DNA of 64,000 bases, from NCBI GenBank assembly GCA_030549495.1, contig JAUIRK010000998.1, forward strand, positions 1 to 64,000, written 5' to 3'. Of the stretch, positions 55,871 to 64,000 are shown one piece after another; the stretch's first letter is position 1; the number at the start of each line of letters is the position of its first letter. The position numbers and the translations under genes are program-made. The stretch is from Nectonema munidae. Lineage: Eukaryota > Nematomorpha > Nectonematoida > Nectonematidae. The notes below the pieces were generated by a model. The model did not search any database. It was given only the letters and a program-made list of their open reading frames with translations, and was not told where the DNA came from.

Positions 55871-56509
55871 TATGCTTATAAAATTGTAAATTTAATTTAT
55901 AAAATTTTAATTCATATCTTCATGTGTGATTATTTTGTTATTTTTAGCTTGAAAATTAGTTTCAAAATAACAGTGATGAAGTTTGCTCAAAAAATATTCA
56001 TAAAAAATAGATGGCGTTAAAATTCAAAAAGAAAAAACGAATATAAATTTTAGCATATTTAATTTTAAATATTTAGCATTTAATATGTTTGTTTTTATGA
56101 ACTATTCTATATTCATTTTTGACTATATTCTTACAAAAATCTATGGGGTTTTTTATACCCCCCCCCCCCCCGCACCAATTAAAGTAAAAAAACTACCACA
56201 CTAGTAAGGACAGTGCTCACGACCAAACTTTTTCGACCTGCCAAAAAATGAATAGAAATCAAAGAAGATATCAAATTAGAAGGTACACAAAAGCTTAAAA
56301 ATCAAACTTCAAGATTTTGAAAATAAAAAAGTGTTTTAAGTTAACTGGGGTATCTTAATACCTCACCGCACTAACTAAGTGTTAAAATATAGTGTATTCA
56401 GCGCATACCTAAAGTCCTAAATTTATAAAACTACTTTATTTTTTTTATACAAAATTGGTGAATTATACTATACTTCATGCGAAAATATTTTAATTAAATT
56501 TGCATATAT

Positions 56510-57005
56510 GGTGCGCAGAAAAAATGCCCCCAATTAAAAAGAAGGAAAGAATGCCCCAATTTAAAATTAGGAAAAAATGCCCAACACAAAAAATTTCAAA
56601 AAATTATTAATTAAAATTAAAAAAAAAGATATGTTAAATAAAGATTTATTGTAAAAAAACAAAAAGTTAACTTTTGATCTAAAACATTTAAAATTTAATT
56701 AAAGTAAACTAAAAAACTCCGCATACGACAATTTTTTAAATACAAATTTTATAAAATAGCAAATATTTTTGGACTTTGTGTGTATCAGAACACTTTCTAA
56801 ATATAATTTGTTTTAACTCATTTTAAGAACACATTCCCACAAATCTGCACCTTTGTTATTGTTTTCAACAAATATAAAGAAAAAAACCCTATAGATTAAG
56901 AAATTTTAGTATTTAGCCTTTCAAAACGGTACCAAATAAAAATATTTATATAATTAAAAAAATCCTGAAAATTAAAAACTAGGGGGCATTTTTACCTACA
57001 ACCAT
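56510..57005. mobile_element. Possible ~0.5-kb MITE
   Basis: The inverted ends share AAAAAATGCCCCC (left, about 56519) and AAAAATGCCCCCTAG (right, inverted, about 56988). Outer bases GGTGCGCAG and GGTTGTAGG are weakly similar. The interior is A/T rich with further ATGCCC pieces. There is no clear target duplication. Confidence 0.45.
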
Positions 57006-57819
57006 CGAATATACACTAGTTTAAAAAAATCCAAAATTGTTAGGGGGTGGAATAGGCTTTTCATTTGAAAAATGAAGTAGTTGCACATTACAGGAATTGA
57101 TGAAAGGATATTTGATTCATAGAGAAAACAAATAACTGAAGGTTGGGTAGTTTTATATGAGTGAATGTAGTCAAAAAGCAAGGCAAAGAGTCTCCTAGAC
57201 CCCCTGCGATGTTTATATGAAAAAATGCGATTGATTCAGGGGCAAGGGTATAAAATGAAGTTATAATTGTGAAAACAATAATAAAACAAAAAATTAAGAT
57301 CGCAGTATTTCATTTTATATCAGCATCATTCAAGAATAGTTTAAAAGCTAAATTGATACAAGCTACAAAAAGTAAAATAACTAACATTTTGCATGATTTG
57401 CCTTTTATAATAACTTTTAAGGAAAAAAGTCTATCAGAAAAAGTTATAGAGCTTCAACTAAAACTAAAAAAATTTCGAGCATAACTTAAGTTTTTTGAAA
57501 ACTAATTTGACGTATCCCCTACAGCCTATGGGTGGCATGGCAGGTTGGTTATGATGATGGACTCAACACGGAAGCCTCTTGATTCGATACCTTATCGATA
57601 CGAATTTGTTCATAGTTTGACATAAGCGGTACATCAGTGCCTTGTCAATGAAAATACACTCGCTGCCCTTTACCTTTTACTCAAAAATGAAAAATTTGCT
57701 ACATAATTAACAAAAGAGAGAAGGAAACGAAATAAACTATAAAATCAATTTTCACTATTTTAAAATGAAACTGTCTGTTCTCAGAATAATTTCAAAATAA
57801 TAGGAGGCATAAAGAAAGG

Positions 57820-58385
57820 TCGACAGAGGTTTCGCCCCATAAACAATTTGCCCCCTGGACAAATTGTCTCATAGGCTATTTGTTTCATCCATCTTTGCTT
57901 ATTATATGTGTAAAATTATTAAAAAATTTTATATTGTTTATTTTATCTTTATTAAATGTCCATGGGACGAACTGTCTTATGAAAATAATGGGGCGAATTG
58001 TCCATGGGACGAACTGTCTTATGAAAATAATGGGCCGAAATGTCCGAGGACCAAACTAACATAAATCAAAGTATACGAGAAAAGAAAATCATTTCCTTTT
58101 TTTGAATATTTTTGTCCACAAATAAAATTCTCACAGCCGTTATAAATAGATTAAGTACATTTTTTGCAACTGAAACATTTTGTTTCGAAATTATATTTTT
58201 ATTATAATAATCAACAAATTTTCTTTAAAAAAATGATTTAATTAATTATGTACAGTGTTACTTATAAAATTTAACAATCGAACATTATAAAAAATATCTC
58301 TGCTCATATATTAAGCAAATAGAGTATTCTTACTTTTTGAACTGAATAGCTAGTCAAAATATTAATTCCCAAATAACTATTGAAA
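57820..58385. repeat. Insertion with ~41-bp minisatellite units, array 3
   Basis: It separates two parts of R that are only about 60 bp apart in copy 1. It carries GTCCATGGGACGAACTGTCT then TATGAAAATAATGGGGCGAA units (57958-58060) and the inverted flank shared with 43990-44130. The remainder (58060-58385) is A/T rich. Confidence 0.75.
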
Positions 58386-58551
58386 AAAATTAAAGTTTTC
58401 AAATGTTACAAAGTGTAACAAACGTAGTGATAAAGATTAAATGACCTTTGTTGAAAAAAATCTTAGCGCGAGTCTACCAATATTCATTGATATAAAATTG
58501 TAACGATAGAAAACTATTTTAATTTAACTCTAAATGCAAATTAGACAGAAG

Positions 58552-58746
58552 CAGTGGTGTAGCCAAAAAAAAGTTGATAGAAGGGGCACAATTTAAAAAC
58601 AAAAAACTTGCGCAACATTATTTATACTTTCTTGATCCTTTCATTGGAGAAATTTTCAAAAACTTATCGCATAAGTTGCATGGGGCACCATGCGGTACAT
58701 AGGAGAGTGGGCACGGCCCCTCATGCCCAGCCTAGCTACGTCACTG
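58552..58746. mobile_element. 195-bp hAT-type MITE
   Basis: The ends are CAGTGGTGTAGC and, inverted, CAGTGACGTAGC, with near-identical octamers GACAGAAG (58544-58551) and GAGAGAAG (58747-58754). Repeat R copy 1 at about 11395-11410 shows the uninterrupted site, which confirms insertion. Confidence 0.88.
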
Positions 58747-59399
58747 GAGAGAAGAGAACTGAATGAGATAGGAGAGCTTAACAAGAGAAGAAGGCTTGAA
58801 TGAAAGAAGAGAGCTGAGTGAATGATTGAGTTTTAACAGAGAAAGCGGAAGAGAAAAAGGAGACAGAAAGAGAAATAAAATTACTGTGACAGAAGATGAG
58901 AAAATCTAGTGGATCATCAACATGTGTTTGCTCAAAAATACTATAAAGAAACTTCAGTCTATCATTAAACTGTGATAAGCATTGTTACTTATTGTGCGCA
59001 TATTGAAGCAATAGATTATTTTTATATAGCTCTCACGCATCGTCTGTAAAATATGTTCGATAGGAATTTTAGAGCAGCTTGGCATGATGTTTGATTGATT
59101 CGAAAGTCTGCATTTCTTCTTTCTCTTATCTTACATTATCATGTATTCGAATGATACATCCTATAATGCGATCATCATACATGTTTTATAAACAAGCAGC
59201 AACGGGGGGGGGGGGGGGGGGGGCGAAGGTCATTTTCGCCCCCCCCCCCCCTCCCCGAAAACATTGGGGGCAGTCGCCCCCCTCCTCTCCCCCCGGATGT
59301 GCGCCCCTGCATTAACCCTATTAGTGCTGGGCAAAATTTGTCCGCTCAAGTGGTTGGGGGGGGGGGGGCGTAAAGTGCCCCTCCCCCATTTTTCTCAGA

Positions 59400-60010
59400 T
59401 ATTAATAAGTTTTTATAAATATGCTGAATTCAGTGGTGATGTCCATTTTTTTTTATCAAAATCAATCAAACCTGTCAAAAAATTGATTTATATTTGACAG
59501 CTCATCTCAAAAAGGAACTTTTTATTTAAATAATTATATAAGTTTTTTACGCATGTATACACATTTTCAAATATACTGAATTCAGTGGTGATATTCATTT
59601 TTTTATTAAAATCAATCAAACCTGTCAAAAAATTGATCTAAATGTGACAGCTCATCTCAAAAAGGAACTTTTTATCTAAATAAGTATATAAAGTTTTTTA
59701 CACATGTATCCCATTTTCAAATATGCTCAATTCAGTGGTGATATTCATTTTTTATAAAAATCAATCAAACCTGTCAAAAAATTGATCTAAATGTGACAGC
59801 TCATCTCAAAGAGGAACTTTTTATCTAAATAAGTATATAAAGTTTTTTACACATGTATACCCATTTTCAAATATGCTGAATTCAGTGGTAAATTAGAGAA
59901 TTACGTTTAATAGAAAGTATAGGGAGGTTATGAAGTTTACCGTGTATGGCATTTTACACACATATGCCCATTTTCAAGTAGGCTGTGTTTACTGGTTATA
60001 TTCCTTTTTT
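59400..60010 (+). repeat. ~152-bp tandem satellite in P1
   Basis: About four units, each with TGCTGAATTCAGTGGTGAT, AATCAATCAAACCTGTCAAA, TGTGACAGCTCATCTCAAAA and GTTTTTTACACATGTATACC. Less conserved units continue to about 60200. The same unit fills P2 (62830-63362). Confidence 0.93.
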
Positions 60011-60839
60011 TTTAATAAATATTAGTCAAACCTGACAAAATAATTTAAATATGACAGCCCATGTCAAAATTAAAATTTTATTTCTTTTAAAGTTTTTATA
60101 TATTTCAAGTATACAGAATTTAATGGTAATGTTCATTATTTATGAAATCAATAAAACCTGTCAAAAAATCGATTAAACCTGTAAATCATGTTAAATATAT
60201 AAACATAAAAATAACTTCTACTTGCAGTATTTCTCTGGTAATTATTTTCTTAATTTATTTAATCAAAATATTTTAAGGCTCAAAATATTTCATTCTACAG
60301 TAACTTATGTAACTCGATAGGACCTCCATCTTTTTGGCTACAAATTCGTTATCGGCTCTTAGTCTCTACGTCATATTATAGTTTACAGTATGTAATTTTG
60401 GTATTCATTCTATGATGATCCTTTCTTGGTAGCTCTTTTTTCATTTAAAATTTATATTCTTCAATATGTGTTCGAAATTTTTTTATAAGGATGAAATTAC
60501 TTTTTTCCTCTCAGGCCTGAATATTTGTCAACCAATCTCATTTCAAAGGTTTTTTTCTGATGAATTATTCGGGATGTTGATTTTTCAATTACAAAACGTT
60601 GTCAACGTTCTTAATCTAAAAAATTATCTTTTTGACACAAAAGGAAAAAGATGGACAAATTCAATTTAAATTAAAAATATCTTGATAGTGACTAAATTCT
60701 CACATATTGGCATCTGTGCCATTTTTGATAAATCTGACCTATTCTAAATTTTCAGATTTCCTACCCATCTTAGCTAAATGTTAACTGTAATCCTAGATGA
60801 TAAGCTATAGATTTAAATATTTTTCATTTGTAAAAGGGT

Positions 60840-61990
60840 AACTTCTTTTTCACAGTCAAAATATTTTTGAAAACAGTATCTAGAAGTAAACCGCAAATCT
60901 GATTCAAGCTTTCAGATATTTTAAAATCATAAATGCCAAACACGAGTCCAAAAATGAAACCAGCATCTTCCATTTGGCATATAATCAGATATTTTATTTA
61001 AATTTCAAAAATATTTCTGTAGACATTAGACGTAAATCGAAAATTTGAGTGACACTTTCAGACATTTAAAACCTCTAAATGCAAAAAAATGATTTCAGAA
61101 ATAAAAATTATCATGGTCGAATTGGTATAAAAACATATATTTCATATAAAATTAGAGAGAATATTTTGGGATATTGTTTTCAGGCATAAACCGCAAATTT
61201 GATTGACACTTGCCGTAAAACCTCTAAATGCGAAAACTGTGTTCAGAAATGAAATCATCATGATCTATTTGCTATAAAAACAAAATTTAGAACTAAACGC
61301 AAATTTAATTGATACCTATATGTATTTTCAAATTCAAACTGCAAAAATTGAGTCCATAAATGAAACTAGCATGGTTTATTTGGTATAAAAACATATATTT
61401 AATTGTAAAATTTGAATGAATGTTTTTGGAGACAATTTTTTAAAGTAAACCGCAAATTTGATTCACTTGTAGGTATTTTCACATCCTAAATGTAAAAAAT
61501 GAGTTTAGAAATGAAAACAGCATGATTAATTTGGTATAAAAACATATTTCAAGAGAATATTTTTGGAGACAATTTTCAGAAGTAAAGCGCAAATTTGATT
61601 AATACTTATAGGTATTTTCAAATCCTAAATTTAAAAAATGAGTTCAAAAATGAAAACAGCATGATCGATTTGGTATAAAAACAAATATTTCATGTAAAAT
61701 TGAGAGAATATTTTTGGAGATAGCTTTTAGAAGTAAACCGCAAATTTTGACTGATATTTTAAAACCTCTAAATGTGAAAAATGAGTTCAGTAATGAAAAC
61801 AGCATGGTTGATTTGGTATAACACATATCTTTTATGTAAAATGTGAAGGAATGTTTTTGGAGACAATTTTCATAAGTAAACCGCAAATTTGATTAATACT
61901 TATAGGTATTTTCAAATCCTAAATGTAAAAAATGAGTCCAGAAATGAAAACATCATGACCGATCTAGTATAAAAACATATATTTTATGTA
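60840..61990 (+). repeat. ~145-bp tandem satellite in P1
   Basis: About eight degenerate units carrying AGTAAACCGCAAATTTGATT, CAAATCCTAAATGTAAAAAA and TTGGTATAAAAACATATATT. The spacing of the CGCAAAT marker varies from 110 to 156 bp. This array is not seen in the part of P2 inside the window. Confidence 0.88.
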
Positions 61991-62373
61991 AAATTTGAAG
62001 GTATATTTTATTAGATATATTTTTTATCAATCAAAATTTTGATCGACATTTTCTAAAAAGTTGCCATGATTATTGAAAAAATTAAATATATAAAGTGTTA
62101 TGCGTTCCAAACTGTATATAATTATAAATTTTCAGGGTATTATATAATATAGATCCTAAGTTATAAGGTTAAGTACAGTTAATGTCAAAATTTAGCCGAA
62201 AAATTTTAATTTTTGATTTTGATTGACAGTTTTGGACACGAAGGGTTCATTCAACTACCATGAAAATGGTTCAAAAGATGCAGCTAGCGATTTTAGCAAA
62301 AGTCACAAAATTTGAAGGGATATGATTCAGCCAATTTTCTACAATTAATTTTTTAGTGAAGGCACTAATAGGG

Positions 62374-62709
62374 TTAAACGCGCTTAATCTCGAACTTCAA
62401 GGCAAAAATATGAACATTTTAACTTACAACGACATAATTCGCACTTTCATTGCAAAGCTAGATTTATGGAAAAATAGAATTGAACAAAATAATACAGCAG
62501 CTTTCACCAACTTTGATTTGGCTCTTGATGGAACTGCTATGTGCTTAGATTTAAAAAAGCAAGTAGTCCTGCATTTGGAGCATTTGAAAGAAGAGTTTTT
62601 AAAATACTTTCCTAACATTGATGAAAATCAAGAGAGTTGGAAGTTTATCTCAAATCCTTTCCAGTGTGAAGTTGAAAATGTTGAAGAAGAAATCTATGAG
62701 CGTACTTAA
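62374..62709 (+). pseudogene. hAT transposase fragment (ZBED5/SCAND3-like)
   Basis: An uninterrupted frame gives LNALNLELQGKNMNILTYND, FIAKLDLWKNRIEQ, VVLHLEHLKEEFLKYFPNID and ESWKFISNPFQCEVENVEEE. This is the segment after the catalytic core in ZBED5/SCAND3-type hATs (LN-LQG, then YFPD, then W-x-x-NPF). It is trapped between the right end of P1 and the left end of P2; both junctions are TTAA. The upstream and downstream parts are not adjacent in the window. Confidence 0.85.
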
Positions 62710-64000
62710 CCCTATTAGTGCTGTGCAAAATTTGTCCGCTCAACTGCTGGGGGGGGGGCGTAAAGTGCCCCCCCCCATACTTTTCTCAGATATTAATAAG
62801 TTTTTATAAATATTTTTAATGTAATGTTACATATATATTTCAACTATGCTGAATTCAGTGGTGATGTCCATTTTTTTTTTTATCAAAATCAATCAAACCT
62901 GTCAAAAAATTGATTTATATTTGACAACTCATCTCAAAAAGGAACTTTTTATTTAAATAATTATATAAAGTTTTTTACGCATGTATACCCATTTTTAAAT
63001 ATGCTGAATTCAGTGGCGATATTCATTTTTTTTTTATGAAAATCAATCAAACCTGTCAAAAATTAATCTAAATGTGACAGCTCATCTCAAAAAGGAACCT
63101 TTTATCTAAATAAGTATAAAGTTTTTTACACATGTATACCCATTTTCAAATATGCTGAATTCAGTGGTGATATTCATTTTTTATGAAAATCAATCAAACC
63201 TGTCAAAAAATTGATCTAAATGTGACAGCTCATCTCAAAAAGGAACTTTTTATCTAAATAAGTGTATAAAGTTTTTTACACATGTATACCCATTTTTAAA
63301 TATGCTGAATCCAGTGGTGATATTCATTTTTTATGAAAATCAATCAAACCTGTCAAAAAATTAACGAAATTAATGTCCCTACATTTAGAGACTTTTTAAT
63401 TGGCAACACTGCTTATTAGATAGTCCAAAAAAGTGTTGCTATTGAATTCTCAATAACAATGAATGAAAAAAGAATCCCATTGTTAGAATTTTGCAAAACT
63501 TACTGACCAGAAAGATATGATGCATATCAACCCTTCTACAGGTTTTTTGTATATAACGTTGAAATTATGGTTATGGGTTATAAATAGGGCGATTTTTTTA
63601 CTTTATTTTTCACATTTTTGACTTAACCTATTTTTTTTTAATAATTTTGTACTTCCAAATCCTGAAACTCTCGATAAAAACCTTTCTTAAACTCATTTTT
63701 TCAAAATTTGACTTTATTGTTAAGGTTTAACTTATTTTTTTGACTTTTTGGCTATAAAAAGTACATATCTTTTTAGAAATTATGTTTATTTTGAACAAAC
63801 ATTTAAACTTGAAATACCATAGGTAATAGAGAAAAAAAATTATGATGTGTTAAAATAAAATAAAATATATTTGATGCCATGAAATTTCTATCTTTTGGCA
63901 ACAAATTTTTCAGTAAAGAGAATGTAGATCTTTCCACTGCTACTGAAATAAACTGACAATTTTGTAAAACTGATACATTGAAGGGAAAATGTTTGGATTC
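62710..64000 (+). mobile_element. TTAA element P2, partial at window edge
   Basis: The left end CCCTATTAGTGCTGTGCAAA follows TTAA at 62706-62709. The first 650 bp match P1: the G run and GTAAAGTGCCCCCC, then four 152-bp satellite units up to about 63362. Sequence beyond 63362 differs from P1 and is not recognised. The right end is outside the window. Confidence 0.8.

Larger units (their letters stand above)
53035..56374 (-). mobile_element. piggyBac J with inverted duplicated ends
   Basis: The ends TTAGCGCGGTAATG (left) and TTAGTGCGGTGAGG (right, inverted) are bordered by TTAG/CTAA, one change each from TTAA. The 3' part of the element is present twice in opposite orientation: 53060-53720 (minus reading) and 55490-56165 (plus reading). 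Both arms contain the transposase C-terminus, the AGATGGCGTTAA motif (53213 with one change; 56009) and the AAAAAACCCC-ATTTTTGTAAGAATAT end. It interrupts the hAT at 51786. Confidence 0.8.
57250..59310 (-). repeat. Repeat family R, copy 2 (inverted)
   Basis: It matches 10850-12360 in reverse orientation over CAAAAAACTTAAGTTATG, CATAGTTTGACATAAGC, ATAATAGGAGGCATAAAG, GTTACA-GTGTAACAAACG, the CT-rich tract and ACATGTTTTATAAACAAGCAGCAAC. The outer edge is GCAGGGGCGCACATCCGG (inverted, 59310), after a poly-G/poly-C region at 59204-59250. Two insertions break it: 57820-58385 and 58552-58746. Confidence 0.8.
59316..62373 (+). mobile_element. TTAA-flanked non-coding element P1 carrying satellites
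   Basis: TTAA (59312-59315 and 62374-62377) borders the inverted ends CCCTATTAGTGCT and CCCTATTAGTGCC. The 3058-bp interior has no transposase. It holds a ~152-bp tandem array (59400-60010), a transition, then a ~145-bp tandem array (60840-61990). The ends identify it as a piggyBac-type non-autonomous element. A second copy begins at 62710. The left flank is the R repeat edge and the right flank is hAT coding sequence, so the two sides do not obviously belong together. Confidence 0.82.

Noticed and set aside
57269-57484. 71-residue Lys-rich frame
   Set aside because: It lies inside repeat R copy 2 and is not open in copy 1.
60466-60669. 67-residue frame
   Set aside because: It sits between the two satellites of P1 and has no recognisable motif.

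Overview
The window is AT-rich, intron-bearing animal DNA built almost entirely of DNA transposons inserted into one another. The only clear host gene is a fox-1/RBFOX family RNA-binding protein, seen as two plus-strand exons at 49.7-50.03 kb. They carry the first part of its RRM, including the 54-nt exon typical of this family. The rest of the window is best read as intronic or flanking sequence around these exons. The organism is an invertebrate metazoan. An arthropod, possibly a crustacean, is my best guess, because a decayed copy of a protein family that I know mainly from arthropod genomes lies at 35.5-36.3 kb. The species cannot be fixed from sequence alone.

Layout: 1-1.7 kb holds a Tigger/pogo fragment. 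1.99-9.63 kb is an old piggyBac (G), split by a hAT remnant (2.71-3.32), by a 4.3-kb hAT (4.13-8.40) that itself contains piggyBac A (4.88-8.18), and by a 130-bp TTAA MITE. 10.8-13.6 kb is repeat family R, with a tRNA-like pol III promoter and a 733-bp long-TIR MITE. 13.7-16.0 kb is a compound satellite. 16.6-32.3 kb is a nest bracketed by inverted 21-bp minisatellites: piggyBac B, hAT-1 (20.108-28.899, exact 8-bp TSD) containing piggyBac C and piggyBac D, then hAT-2 (28.953-30.579, exact TSD) and a Tc1/mariner-like element.

32.9-48.2 kb holds a piggyBac fragment, a jerky/Tigger element, the arthropod orphan-family remnant, piggyBacs L and S, a hAT (40.946-43.784, exact TSD), piggyBac F and piggyBac E. 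E is a near-identical, inverted relative of D. 49.6-51.6 kb is the RBFOX region. 51.8-53.0 kb is a ZBED5-like hAT, interrupted by piggyBac J (53.03-56.37), whose ends form a large inverted duplication. 57.25-59.31 kb is a second, inverted copy of R. 59.316-62.373 kb is a TTAA-flanked non-coding element carrying two satellites; a second copy starts at 62.71 kb and runs off the window.

At least five piggyBac transposase lineages occur within 64 kb. Four copies of one lineage (A, C, D, E) share a spliceosomal intron at the same codon, so their transposase is a two-exon gene. A 12-bp motif, AGATGGCGTTAA, recurs near the ends of most piggyBac copies. I saw no LTR retroelement, Polinton or toxin gene. 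I did not find a convincing new multi-gene system; the most unusual items are the satellite-carrying TTAA element, the shared intron and motif, and the mirrored minisatellites.
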